Shown: piece by piece, positions 36,132-45,272 of the stretch
How the letters are laid out: every line of letters begins with the position of its first letter
How positions within the stretch are numbered: position 1 is the stretch's first letter
Assembly: GCF_900215465.1 (NCBI RefSeq)
Contig: NZ_OBEH01000001.1
Span: 930,001 to 994,000 of the forward strand
DNA from: Flagellimonas pacifica
Lineage (GTDB): Bacteria; Bacteroidota; Bacteroidia; Flavobacteriales; Flavobacteriaceae
Reading direction: 5' to 3'
DNA: 64,000 nucleotides
Notes under the pieces: generated by a model
Told to the model about the DNA's origin: nothing
The model's database searches: none
The model's input: the letters and a program-made list of their open reading frames with translations, nothing else
Program-made: the position numbers and the translations under genes

Positions 36132-36989
36132 ATGATTCAATCCATGACCGGTTTTGGGAAGCATGTAGTGCAACTTCCTTCCAAAAAAATCACCATAGAG
36201 CTTAAATCACTGAACAGTAAAAATTTGGATATCAATGCCAGACTTCCACAATTTTATAGGGAAAAGGAACTGGAATTGCGTAAAATGATTGCAGATGTTT
36301 TGGTTCGTGGCAAGGTTGATTTTGGGCTTTATGTAGAGATTACTGGAGAGGAAACTACAGCTGAAGTAAATCAAGGAGTGGTTAGAAAATACATGAAACA
36401 ATTGGCAAATATTGCTGAAGGTGATAATTTGAAACTGCTGGAACTGGCTTTACGTTTACCGGATACCATGAAGACAGAGAAAGGCGATATTGACCAGACA
36501 GAATATGACGCTATAAAAACCGCAATGAAAGAGGCGCTTTCAGAGATTTCAATTTTTAGAAATGAAGAGGGTCAGGTTTTGGAAGAAGATTTTAATGAGA
36601 GACTGAAAAAATTGAATGACCTTCTTGAACAAGTCAAAACCATGGATCCAGAAAGACTGGATACCGTGCGCGAACGTTTGGAAAAAGCTGTTGCCGACCT
36701 AAAGGTCGAGCTGGATGAAAATCGATTTGAACAAGAGCTGATCTACTATCTCGAAAAATACGATATCACCGAGGAGAAAGTGCGTTTGGCAAACCACTTG
36801 AATTACTTTGGAACTACTTTGAAATCGAACGATTCCAATGGTAAAAAACTTGGATTTATTGCCCAGGAAATTGGAAGGGAAATCAACACAATAGGCTCCA
36901 AGGCCAATTATGCACCCATGCAACAACTGGTAGTGCAAATGAAGGATGAATTGGAGAAGATCAAGGAGCAAATGCTTAACGTGCTATGA
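36132..36989 (+). CDS. yicC: YicC-family endoribonuclease
   Basis: Starts MIQSMTGFGK as the family does, with an N-terminal YicC_N domain (about 1-155) and a C-terminal DUF1732 domain (about 200-285, ENRFEQELIYYLEKYDITEEKVRLANHL and KLGFIAQEIGREINTIGSKA). YicC homologues are endoribonucleases that take part in RNA turnover. Its stop overlaps the gmk start by four bases, a neighbourhood conserved in many bacteria. Confidence 0.93.
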   Translation: MIQSMTGFGKHVVQLPSKKITIELKSLNSKNLDINARLPQFYREKELELRKMIADVLVRGKVDFGLYVEITGEETTAEVNQGVVRKYMKQLANIAEGDNLKLLELALRLPDTMKTEKGDIDQTEYDAIKTAMKEALSEISIFRNEEGQVLEEDFNERLKKLNDLLEQVKTMDPERLDTVRERLEKAVADLKVELDENRFEQELIYYLEKYDITEEKVRLANHLNYFGTTLKSNDSNGKKLGFIAQEIGREINTIGSKANYAPMQQLVVQMKDELEKIKEQMLNVL

Positions 36990-37585
36990 ACAAAGGGGGA
37001 AAGCTCATTATTTTTTCAGCTCCTTCGGGAAGCGGTAAAACTACCATAGTAAAGCATCTTTTGGAACAGGCGGAATTGAATCTTGCCTTTTCTGTTTCAG
37101 CTACTTCAAGGCCTAGGAGAGGTAGGGAAAAGGAGGGTGTCAACTATTATTTTATGTCCATTTCAGAGTTTAAAAGTCATATTAAGAACGAAGATTTTTT
37201 GGAATGGGAAGAAGTGTATCGAGACAATTTCTATGGAACGCTGAAGACTGAGGTAGAACGTTTATGGGCCGAAGGGAAGAATGTCATTTTTGATATTGAT
37301 GTGGTCGGCGGGCTGCGTATTAAAAAGAAATTTCCAGAGGAAACATTGGCGGTTTTTGTCAAACCTCCCAGTGTTGACGAGTTAAAAATCAGGCTTAAAA
37401 AGCGAAGCACTGAAAGCGACGATAAGATTAATATGAGAGTGGCCAAAGCATCTGTTGAGCTTGCAACCGCTCCGCAGTTTGACGAGATTATTAAAAATTA
37501 CGACTTAGATACGGCATTGAAAGAATCCCATAAATTGGTGGCTGATTTCGTGGGAGCAACAATTCCAAGTTCAGAAGAAGAATAG
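36986..37585 (+). CDS. gmk: Guanylate kinase
   Basis: P-loop SAPSGSGKTT (10-19), the GMP-binding segment SVSATSRPRRGREKEGVNYYFMS and the lid KKRSTESDDKINMRVAKA identify guanylate kinase, which phosphorylates GMP to GDP. Normal length at 199 residues. Translationally coupled to yicC upstream, three bases before nadD. Confidence 0.96.
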   Translation: MNKGGKLIIFSAPSGSGKTTIVKHLLEQAELNLAFSVSATSRPRRGREKEGVNYYFMSISEFKSHIKNEDFLEWEEVYRDNFYGTLKTEVERLWAEGKNVIFDIDVVGGLRIKKKFPEETLAVFVKPPSVDELKIRLKKRSTESDDKINMRVAKASVELATAPQFDEIIKNYDLDTALKESHKLVADFVGATIPSSEEE

Positions 37586-37588
37586 CAA

Positions 37589-38173
37589 ATGAAACTCGTA
37601 GGGCTGTACTTTGGAACATTTAACCCCATTCACATAGGTCATTTGGCAATTGCCAACCATATGGTGGAGTTTTCTGACCTTGATGAGATTTGGTTTGTGA
37701 TTACACCGCAAAGCCCTTTTAAAACCAAGCAATCTTTGTTGGATGACCATCATAGGTATCAAATGGTGTTTGAAGCCTTACAGGATTATCCTAAACTAAA
37801 ACCCAGTAAAATTGAGTTTAATTTGCCCCAACCCAATTACACCATAAACACTTTAGTGCATTTGGATGAGGAATACGGGAACGAATATCAGTTTTCCCTG
37901 ATTATGGGAGAGGACAACTTAAAAAGTTTCCATAAATGGAAAAACTATGAGTCCATTTTAGAAAACTATTCCATTTACGTATATCCAAGAATTTCCGAGG
38001 GGAGAATTGAACATCAGTTTGAAGGTAACCCTAAAATCCATAGAATTGATGCGCCTATAATGGAAATCTCTTCTACTTTTATTCGAAAACAACATAAAGA
38101 GGGGAGGAATATCCGGCCACTACTTCCAGAGTCTGTATGGAAATATATGGATGAAATGAATTTTTATAGATAG
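37589..38173 (+). CDS. nadD: Nicotinate-nucleotide adenylyltransferase
   Basis: Nucleotidyltransferase motif GTFNPIHIGH (9-18) and the second motif EISSTFIRKQ near the C terminus, with PQSPFKTK for the substrate site. It makes deamido-NAD from nicotinate mononucleotide and ATP. Third gene of the yicC-gmk-nadD operon. The converging GH130 gene ends five bases later, with no clear terminator between. Confidence 0.95.
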   Translation: MKLVGLYFGTFNPIHIGHLAIANHMVEFSDLDEIWFVITPQSPFKTKQSLLDDHHRYQMVFEALQDYPKLKPSKIEFNLPQPNYTINTLVHLDEEYGNEYQFSLIMGEDNLKSFHKWKNYESILENYSIYVYPRISEGRIEHQFEGNPKIHRIDAPIMEISSTFIRKQHKEGRNIRPLLPESVWKYMDEMNFYR

Positions 38174-38177
38174 CCAA

Positions 38178-39287
38178 CTATTTTTTGGCAGTCACAACAC
38201 CTACCATACTATCTGCGGTTCCATAATACAGATACCATTGCCCCTTAAAAAACACAAGGCCTTCCAAAAAGGTAGTGCCATCTGCGTATTGCCCTGATTT
38301 TTCAAATGGAAGCTCTGGTTTAATGAATGGTTTCTCACATCGGTCTAGCAGCTTCCAAGGTTCTTTTGAATCAAAAAGTGCTTGACCACCTGTGTAAACC
38401 CTATTTCCCAATTTCTTTACCCCAATATTTTGGGAGTTTCCTGCATTGTACATAACCACAATGCCGTTTTCGGTGAGAAGAGGAGGTGGACCCGCCTCTA
38501 CCAACCATGAATCAAAAAAACCTGGTCTTGGACTCAAAACAGGGGCTAGAGTGCCTTCGTAAGTCTCAACAGGTGTCCAGTTAATCAGGTTTTCTGAACT
38601 AGCTAGCCAAACATGTGGAACACCGTAATACATCCAATATTTCCCGTCAATTTTTGCTGCTACCAACTTGCCATTTTTAAGTTGGGTTATAATAGCTCCA
38701 GATTTAGTTTCTTGAGTATGGTATTTACCTTCTTTGTGATTTTTGAATACAGGGCCGTGCTTTTCCCATTGAATGAGATTTTTTGATGTTGCTACAGCCA
38801 GTCTAGGGACTTGACGGTTCCATTGTGTATAAGTGAGTACATATAAACCTTCTTCGGTTTCTACAAGTCTTGGGTCTTCCACACCACCGGGCCATTCATT
38901 TTCTTGTTGATTGTCCAGGTCTGGATAAAAAATGGGATGCTCATTTTTTATATAATTGATTCCATCAAGGGAAATTGCCAATCCAATTCTAGAGGAATGA
39001 CCTCCAATTTCTTTTTCTCCCAACTTTTCTTCAGCTCTATAAAGTACAAGAATCTTATCATCCTTAACTATAGCTGCGGGATTAAATGTGGCCATGGACT
39101 CCCAAAAAACTTTTTGATTTTTAATAGGATCTATAAATGTTGATGTGCTATCCTTTTGAATAATGGGCTGGGCATTCACAGCTCTTTTGAAAGGTCCCAT
39201 CATCCAAGGTTTTTCCATTTCCTGTGCTAAACAGAAAGATGCTTGGGATAGTGCAATCAATAAAAAAACCTGAAACTTTTGGGTCAT
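38178..39287 (-). CDS. Secreted GH130-family glycosidase or phosphorylase
   Basis: Signal peptide (about residues 1-22, ending CLAQ) followed by a five-bladed propeller of glycoside hydrolase family 130: FNPAAIVKDDKILVLYRAE, SRIGLAISLDG and GGVEDPRLV, where the Asp of EDPR (137-140) is the family's proton donor. GH130 enzymes are mostly beta-mannoside phosphorylases that use phosphate, but some secreted members hydrolyse. A periplasmic phosphorylase would be unusual, so hydrolysis is the simpler reading. Fourbase gap to the DUF6503 gene; probably last in the phosphate-uptake operon. Confidence 0.86.
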   Translation of the reverse strand: MTQKFQVFLLIALSQASFCLAQEMEKPWMMGPFKRAVNAQPIIQKDSTSTFIDPIKNQKVFWESMATFNPAAIVKDDKILVLYRAEEKLGEKEIGGHSSRIGLAISLDGINYIKNEHPIFYPDLDNQQENEWPGGVEDPRLVETEEGLYVLTYTQWNRQVPRLAVATSKNLIQWEKHGPVFKNHKEGKYHTQETKSGAIITQLKNGKLVAAKIDGKYWMYYGVPHVWLASSENLINWTPVETYEGTLAPVLSPRPGFFDSWLVEAGPPPLLTENGIVVMYNAGNSQNIGVKKLGNRVYTGGQALFDSKEPWKLLDRCEKPFIKPELPFEKSGQYADGTTFLEGLVFFKGQWYLYYGTADSMVGVVTAKK

Positions 39288-39291
39288 TACA

Positions 39292-39999
39292 TCAATTTTT
39301 CATTAGAATATCTGTTCCTAAATATTTATCGTCTTTGTTGTAATACCAAGCTCGTGTTTTGGGCATTTTTATGCCTTGAATATCTTCCAATCCTTCAAGT
39401 AAAATATATTCGCCATCATTTTTGCTTTCATCATGATAGAATTGATAAACTTCCATGGCGTAGGTAGCAGGGTCAAAGTAAAAATACCATACATCTTTAC
39501 CCACTCCTTCTTCATAATCCACTTTTAAAACCAAATATTCTTTTCCTTTAAAGGTTTTGGTTTGCACCTCGTCATTAAGTAGAGTGCCTGGATCCCTGAG
39601 CTTCATAGGAAGACCATATAGATAGGTATAGTAGTTTCGCATGATGGTGCCACGTTCACAGGTCAACCCAAACGTTTTGCTATCCTCTTCAGTAATTTTG
39701 GTGGAACCGTTCAAGCTAGTAGTACATTTTTCTTTGTCGAAAGCGTAGGAGTAAGAAACACTGTCCTTTTCAACCTGAAGGATGAACTGTTCCCTTGGAA
39801 TATTGAGATTGATAATGCTCAATCGATCCGTTGATTTGGGTGTTTTCATCAACACCTCAAAAGTGTTGCTGAAAACACTCCATTGACCATTGGGGTCATG
39901 GAATGCTATGGATTTGTCCAACAATTCATTGGATGTTATTTTTTGGCCATGAAATACATTGCTGAAAAGCAACACTAAAACTAAAATAGAAAAACGCAT
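39292..39999 (-). CDS. DUF6503-family secreted protein
   Basis: Signal peptide (1-18, ending FHGQ) and a 215-residue domain with LLDKSIAFHDPNGQWSVF and WYFYFDPATYAMEVYQFYHD, recognisable as the DUF6503 family of Bacteroidetes envelope proteins. These look like lipoprotein-carrier (LolA-like) folds, but function is unknown. Encoded between the phosphate transporter and the GH130 enzyme with gaps of 19 and 4 bases. Confidence 0.75.
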   Translation of the reverse strand: MRFSILVLVLLFSNVFHGQKITSNELLDKSIAFHDPNGQWSVFSNTFEVLMKTPKSTDRLSIINLNIPREQFILQVEKDSVSYSYAFDKEKCTTSLNGSTKITEEDSKTFGLTCERGTIMRNYYTYLYGLPMKLRDPGTLLNDEVQTKTFKGKEYLVLKVDYEEGVGKDVWYFYFDPATYAMEVYQFYHDESKNDGEYILLEGLEDIQGIKMPKTRAWYYNKDDKYLGTDILMKN

Positions 40000-40018
40000 G
40001 TGGCAAGATAGTCAAAAA

Positions 40019-42316
40019 CTAGTCTTGTTTTTCAATTCGCGCAGGTTCCACGGTGCTATCATGTTCTACATAATAAAGTTCCAAGAGCTCAAAAATAACT
40101 TCTACCAAGTCCTTGCTCTCGGTTAGTATGGAGAAATAAAGCGTGGTGTTCTTAGGACTTGATTCTTCCGTCCTTGTTCGTTCTACCTGACGCTCAATTT
40201 TATCAGACACAAGTTGAAACAAATCCTTTTTGCTTTCGAGGGTATTTCCAATATCTTCAAACGATTTGTTCTCAAAAATTTGTTGAGTGCCTATAAACAA
40301 TTTTTCCAACTCCAAATCAAGTTCTTTTAACTCTTTGATTTGGTTGTACTTCAGTTTTTTATGATTGTTGTTTACGTGTTTATGGCTCACTTTGCCAATG
40401 TATTCCAAAGACTGTGCAATGTCGGTAAGATGGGCCAAGGTATTAATATAGAAATTACTTGCTCCAACATTAGCTTCATCCAGATTTTTGATGAAAAAGA
40501 AAAGATGGTTTCTAAGATCTTCAATTTCGTCTGAAAGTTTGGCCCCTTGTTTTTTATTCTTTTTTAGAAGTTCCAAATCTTGTTTTGCCAATCCATTAAT
40601 GGAATTGGTATAAATCTTATTGGTTCTTTTTAGAACACTGGCAATGTTGCTTGCACTTTCTTCAATAACTCCTTGTATAGAACTGCTTTCAGCTCTGTTA
40701 AGACTATCTTCTGCCTTTTGTTCCTTGGCCTTTTTCTTGTACGCGCTGTAGTTTCTGACCAAAAGTAGAATGGCAGTAAACAACAAAATGGCAATAGCTG
40801 CACCTTTCCCAAAATTAATTAAGGTTAAGACTGTTCCGGCAGCTATAAAAGCAATTATGGCCGTTCCAAACCAACCACCAATTACATTAAGTACACCGGC
40901 AACTCTGTAAACGGCACTCTCCGCTCCCCATGCTCTATCAGCCAAAGAGGTGCCCATGGCAACCATAAAAGTTACATAGGTCGTGGACAATGGAAGTTTA
41001 TATGACGTTGCAATGGATATTAAGATTCCCGCAACCATAAGGTTAACAGCTGCTCTAACCATATCAAACGCGGGGAGTTTATGGGTCTTGTCTTGAGACA
41101 AAGCGATTACCGGTTTTTCAAATCGCCGATCCATATTGGCTTTGAGGCCTTTTGGCAATAAACTTGCTAAATATTCAGAAGTATTGGATGCCAATCTTAC
41201 CAACCCTCTTGATATAAAGTTGGGTTGAAAACGTTCTTTTGCCTCTCCTTCTCTTGACAGGTTGATTTCAGTATCCGCAACATAACGAGCTTTTTTGGAA
41301 AGCCAAAGTGTGGTTACCATTACAATGCCAGATATAAAAAGAAGAAATGTAGGGGTCGGTACTTTCTTTGAAAGAACTTCCATGCTAAATTCCGTGGCTG
41401 GCACTCCAGAAACAACCCAGGCCTCATAACTTTGCCATGCTGCAATTGGTACGCCAATAAAGTTTACTAAATCATTGCCTGCAAAAGCAAGGGCCAAAGC
41501 AAAGGTGCCAACACCAATAATTACCTTATAGATATTGACTTTTACAAAATAGATAAGTACATAAGAAATGAATGACCATAAAATAAAGTTTACAATAATG
41601 ATTGGAAGTACTTGGGCTTCAAGAAAATCTTTGATTTTCATACCTCCAAGAATATCAAACGCTTCACCGGCATATGGCGTTCCCTTTATTCCCTTCATAA
41701 GGATAAAGTAGACAATTGAAGATAAGGCGATACCGCCAAACAATGCTCCAACCCACTTGGCCTTTTTCTCAAAATTATATGACAATAAAAGCCTTGATAT
41801 CCATTGAACAATAGCACCAATGGTAAAGGCTACTACAACAGATAGTAAAATCCCAGAAATAATCTGTATGGCTTTTGAAGTGTTTATGTAATTCACCACA
41901 TCTGCAAAATCACCACTGGCAGCACCTATTTTTAACAAAGACATGGCAACTGCGGCTCCTAACAATTCAAAAACAATGGATACAGTGGTCGAAGTTGGCA
42001 TGCCCAGAGTGTTGAAGAAATCCAGCAACAATATATCCGTGATCATGACTGCCATAAAAATGAACATGATTTCTTGAAAATAGAACTCCCCAGGATTAAA
42101 GATTCCTTTTCGGGCAACCTCCATTAAACCACTTGAAAAAATGGCACCACATGCAATACCTATACTCGCAATAATCATAATGGTTTTGAAGGAAATGGCT
42201 TTAGAACCTATAGCCGAATTCAAAAAGTTAACCGCATCATTGCTGACTCCCACAACTAAATCGGCAATTGCCAAAACAGCGAGGGCTATAATCATTAGAA
42301 AGTAAATATTATCCAT
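40019..42316 (-). CDS. PiT-family phosphate transporter with C-terminal PhoU-like domain
   Basis: Residues 1-540 are a PHO4/PiT transporter with two inverted halves, each holding a GANDxxN-like signature: VGVSNDAVNFLNSAIGSKA near the N terminus and FAGNDLVNFIGVPIAAW in the middle. Residues 555-765 add a soluble helical domain resembling PhoU or the PhoU-like partner (DUF47) usually encoded as a separate gene. Inner membrane, H+ or Na+ coupled phosphate uptake. Preceded by the phosphate porin gene with a gap of 74 bases. Confidence 0.87.
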   Translation of the reverse strand: MDNIYFLMIIALAVLAIADLVVGVSNDAVNFLNSAIGSKAISFKTIMIIASIGIACGAIFSSGLMEVARKGIFNPGEFYFQEIMFIFMAVMITDILLLDFFNTLGMPTSTTVSIVFELLGAAVAMSLLKIGAASGDFADVVNYINTSKAIQIISGILLSVVVAFTIGAIVQWISRLLLSYNFEKKAKWVGALFGGIALSSIVYFILMKGIKGTPYAGEAFDILGGMKIKDFLEAQVLPIIIVNFILWSFISYVLIYFVKVNIYKVIIGVGTFALALAFAGNDLVNFIGVPIAAWQSYEAWVVSGVPATEFSMEVLSKKVPTPTFLLFISGIVMVTTLWLSKKARYVADTEINLSREGEAKERFQPNFISRGLVRLASNTSEYLASLLPKGLKANMDRRFEKPVIALSQDKTHKLPAFDMVRAAVNLMVAGILISIATSYKLPLSTTYVTFMVAMGTSLADRAWGAESAVYRVAGVLNVIGGWFGTAIIAFIAAGTVLTLINFGKGAAIAILLFTAILLLVRNYSAYKKKAKEQKAEDSLNRAESSSIQGVIEESASNIASVLKRTNKIYTNSINGLAKQDLELLKKNKKQGAKLSDEIEDLRNHLFFFIKNLDEANVGASNFYINTLAHLTDIAQSLEYIGKVSHKHVNNNHKKLKYNQIKELKELDLELEKLFIGTQQIFENKSFEDIGNTLESKKDLFQLVSDKIERQVERTRTEESSPKNTTLYFSILTESKDLVEVIFELLELYYVEHDSTVEPARIEKQD

Positions 42317-42390
42317 AATCGTCTAAAAAATAATTTTCAAATGTCTATACTTTGCTGACTATCAATGTTATTTAAAGGTTATGTTTTTGC

Positions 42391-43590
42391 CTAAAAATGA
42401 ACATCCATTTGTAGTCTATACATTAATTCGTCTGTGCCGTTGGGAACAGAAAGGTAGCTTAAATCTGTTTGAACTTTAAGTTTGTGCCCTAAAAGATACT
42501 TTGAAAGCCCCAATGTGTATTGATTTTGATTGTTACTTCGAGTAACATTGTCATAATTAATATCCGTATACCTACCAGAAACTTCCCAATTGTTTTTAAA
42601 TAAATAACCTGATTGCAGATTGAGGCCGTTCCCCACAAGTACGATATCTCCAGTTTGTGAACCATCAGAATTTTTGGCGATGGGGTCTTTTGCATCCCTG
42701 TGCGCATATTCACCCATTAGTGAAAAACCATTGTATTTGAACATTGCATCTACAAAGGTTGTGTTTATGGTGGTCTCATAAAAACCAACATCGTTTGCCA
42801 TATATGAGCCCATGTTGCTTCTCGTTTTTACTGCATTTTGGTTGGAATCATATGTGGCGGCCAACATTAATTTTGGAGTTTCTTCTCGTTTTAGGTCGGC
42901 CCCACTGTAGTCTCCTTTACTCTCGAATTTTCCAAAAGGGAGTAGTTCAATCCGTGCGGTATATTGATGCCCACCAAGGTTTCCAGAGGTTATGTTTCTT
43001 CCTTCCCCTTGAGAGATGGCCAATTTTTCTCGAACTAAAAAGGTATCTGTTAAGTTAAAATGGTGTCTAAGCTGAATACCAAGGTCGCGATCTATATTAA
43101 ATCTACTATTCAACAAAGAACGGTCTACTTGCTGTAAGTTTCCAGAAGAAATTACACGTTCAATGTTGCCGGGAAGTTTAGTTTGCCCTACCCAGAGCTC
43201 AAAGTTTTCATGAAAATTCCACATTATCACAGCATCCAAAATATATCGAGGAGCATTGCTCGTAAATTGGTTGGCTCCTGAAATATCTCGATTGGACAAA
43301 CCTAATTCAAATTTGTATTTTAATTTAGGGGAATAGGCGAAACCATCAAATTTTAACCTTGCTCTACGCACCAAAAAGTTCTGTTCTGGATTCACAAGGC
43401 CATCATCGGTGCTTTTATCCCATGTTGCTACACCCAAAAATTGCATACGCATAGCAAATTTCATACTCCATGTGCTGTCTTTACCAACAATATTAAGGAG
43501 ACCTTTGCCAAACTTTGGGGCTTCTACTTGAGAATAGGAAGAAATACAAAAAAAGGTAACTAGACCAAAGGCCAAGAGTCGTAATTTCAT
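42391..43590 (-). CDS. Phosphate-selective porin (OprP/OprO family)
   Basis: Starts at MKLRLLAFGLVTFFCISSYSQ (signal peptide); a frame open nine codons further upstream would add a non-signal extension and is rejected. The mature part is a beta-barrel of the Porin_O_P family (FLVRRARLKFDGFAYSPKLKYKFELGLS, WVGQTKLPGNIERV). It should let phosphate through the outer membrane. First gene of a probable four-gene operon with PiT, DUF6503 and GH130, and its start codon lies five bases from one arm of a 16-bp inverted repeat. Confidence 0.88.
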   Translation of the reverse strand: MKLRLLAFGLVTFFCISSYSQVEAPKFGKGLLNIVGKDSTWSMKFAMRMQFLGVATWDKSTDDGLVNPEQNFLVRRARLKFDGFAYSPKLKYKFELGLSNRDISGANQFTSNAPRYILDAVIMWNFHENFELWVGQTKLPGNIERVISSGNLQQVDRSLLNSRFNIDRDLGIQLRHHFNLTDTFLVREKLAISQGEGRNITSGNLGGHQYTARIELLPFGKFESKGDYSGADLKREETPKLMLAATYDSNQNAVKTRSNMGSYMANDVGFYETTINTTFVDAMFKYNGFSLMGEYAHRDAKDPIAKNSDGSQTGDIVLVGNGLNLQSGYLFKNNWEVSGRYTDINYDNVTRSNNQNQYTLGLSKYLLGHKLKVQTDLSYLSVPNGTDELMYRLQMDVHF

Positions 43591-43594
43591 TTCA

Positions 43595-43727
43595 ATATTA
43601 GTTTTTGTCGGGTGCAAAGAACTAATATCAATGTTAAATTAACGTTTGGTTTATGTTATATTTAGTATGGCCGCCATGTAAGCGGCCATACTTTAGATTT
43701 CAAAGAATAGTCGACAAAAACTAATAT
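43595..43727 (-). repeat. Long-range perfect inverted repeat in the porin leader
   Basis: ATATTAGTTTTTGTCG (43595-43610) and its exact complement CGACAAAAACTAATAT (43712-43727) are 16-bp perfect arms 101 bases apart. In a minus-strand transcript the arms would close a stem whose 3' side ends four bases before the porin ATG, hiding the ribosome-binding site. The loop carries the hairpin at 43664-43692 and a further copy of ACTAATATC (43620-43628). Confidence 0.7.
43664..43692. repeat. 11-bp hairpin inside the porin leader
   Basis: AGTATGGCCGC-catgtaa-GCGGCCATACT is a perfect 11-bp GC-rich stem in a region between two divergent genes, where no transcript is expected to end. It resembles the hairpin at 31152-31175 (ATGGCCG/CGGCCAT core). 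Confidence 0.7.
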
Positions 43728-43913
43728 CTAGAAATCCGTTTTGCCTTAAGACAAAAGCAAAAGTCGGATAAGAAAACCAACTTATTGTAATCTAAAGTTT
43801 ATCTTAAGTTTAAAAATTGGAGGACCCTGAAAAGTTTTTATAGATTACAATCTCTTATTTGATAGGATGAAAAGCATACATAAATGTATCTTGCGCCTGA
43901 TTAAATTCTGATT
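43728..43913. other. Rest of the divergent porin/dgt intergenic region
   Basis: No gene is visible. A shortened -7 box TATCTTG (43887-43893) lies 20 bases before the dgt ATG and is the best promoter candidate for dgt; no TAnnTTTG box on the minus strand was found for the porin operon. Confidence 0.35.
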
Positions 43914-45272
43914 ATGAATTGGGAACAATTACTGTCTCTAAAACGTCATGGAGATACCAATAAAAGACTTAGAAAAGAGCAGGATGAAACCCGTTTGGGT
44001 TTTGAAGTGGATTATGACCGAATTATTTTTTCATCTGCATTCAGAAGTCTGCAGGATAAGACCCAGGTTGTTCCCCTTCCCATAAGTGTGGGTTCTAAGA
44101 AAGATTTTGTACATACCAGACTTACCCATAGTTTGGAAGTTTCTGTTGTGGGAAGAAGCTTGGGACGGATAGCAGGAAAGCGTATTTTATCAAAATACCC
44201 ATATTTAAGCGAAGTGCACGGATATCATTTTAATGATTTTGGTGCTATAGTGGCCGCAGCAGCACTTGCCCATGATATTGGTAACCCTCCTTTTGGACAT
44301 AGTGGTGAAAAAGCGATAGGAAGTTATTTTAAACAAGGAAATGGGAAGAAATACAAATCTATACTTACCAATGAAGAATATCAGGATTTAATCGACTTTG
44401 AAGGAAATGCCAATGGGTTAAAATTGTTGTCAGAATCAAAAGAAGGTGTTCCCGGTGGCCTTCGACTAAGCTATGCCACTTTGGGAGCTTTTATGAAATA
44501 TCCAAAAGCTTCACTTCCCAAAAAACCATCTAACCATATAGCGGATAAGAAATTCGGATTTTTTCAGTCGGAAAAAGAATTTTTTATGGAGGTTGTGCAA
44601 GAAATAGGGCTTAACACCAATCCTAAAAACCCGGGAATTGGATTCTACAGGCATCCATTGACGTACTTGGTTGAGGCGGCGGATGATATTTGTTACACCA
44701 TTATTGACTTTGAAGATGGGATTAACCTAGGTCTAATCCCTGAGGAATATGCTTTGGAATATTTGATCAATTTGGTTAAGGACAATATCAACACCAAAAA
44801 GTACAACACCATGAAATATTCTAGCGATCGATTAAGCTATTTAAGAGCATTGGCCATAAATACCTTGATTGTTGATGCTGTGGAAGTTTTTGAGCAAAAT
44901 GAAACCAGGATATTGGAAGGAGATTTTGATTCTGCCTTGTTGGATAAAGGGAAGTACAAAGCCCAAATAAATGACATTATAAAATTAAGTGTTGAAAAAA
45001 TTTACCGCTCCAATGAGGTAATTGATAAGGAACTGGCAGGATACAAAATAATCTCAGATATTCTAGATGTGTATACCACGGCATTGATTAATACAAAGGA
45101 TGGTAAGGGCACTAATTATGATAGATTGTTGATAGAAAGTCTTCCTGAAAATTATAAAAACACAAATACATCAACTTACAAAATTTTGTTAGATACTTGC
45201 TGTTTTGTGGCTAGCTTATCAGATAGTGCTGCGGTGCACATTCATTCCAAATTAATGGGAAAACAGTTTTAG
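43914..45272 (+). CDS. dgt: dGTP triphosphohydrolase
   Basis: HD-domain metal site with His72 (HTRLTHSLEVS) and His120-Asp121 (AALAHDIGNPPFGHSGE), and the start RLRKEQDETRLGFEVDYDRIIFSSAFRSLQDKTQV that marks bacterial dGTPases. It cuts dGTP to deoxyguanosine and triphosphate, trimming the dNTP pool or limiting phage. Full length (452). The stop overlaps that of the convergent DUF3078 gene by four bases. Confidence 0.94.
   Translation: MNWEQLLSLKRHGDTNKRLRKEQDETRLGFEVDYDRIIFSSAFRSLQDKTQVVPLPISVGSKKDFVHTRLTHSLEVSVVGRSLGRIAGKRILSKYPYLSEVHGYHFNDFGAIVAAAALAHDIGNPPFGHSGEKAIGSYFKQGNGKKYKSILTNEEYQDLIDFEGNANGLKLLSESKEGVPGGLRLSYATLGAFMKYPKASLPKKPSNHIADKKFGFFQSEKEFFMEVVQEIGLNTNPKNPGIGFYRHPLTYLVEAADDICYTIIDFEDGINLGLIPEEYALEYLINLVKDNINTKKYNTMKYSSDRLSYLRALAINTLIVDAVEVFEQNETRILEGDFDSALLDKGKYKAQINDIIKLSVEKIYRSNEVIDKELAGYKIISDILDVYTTALINTKDGKGTNYDRLLIESLPENYKNTNTSTYKILLDTCCFVASLSDSAAVHIHSKLMGKQF

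Noticed and set aside
43595..43727. Miniature transposable element with 16-bp terminal repeats
   Set aside because: No target-site duplication is visible at either end, and one arm abuts the porin start codon; a leader structure fits better.
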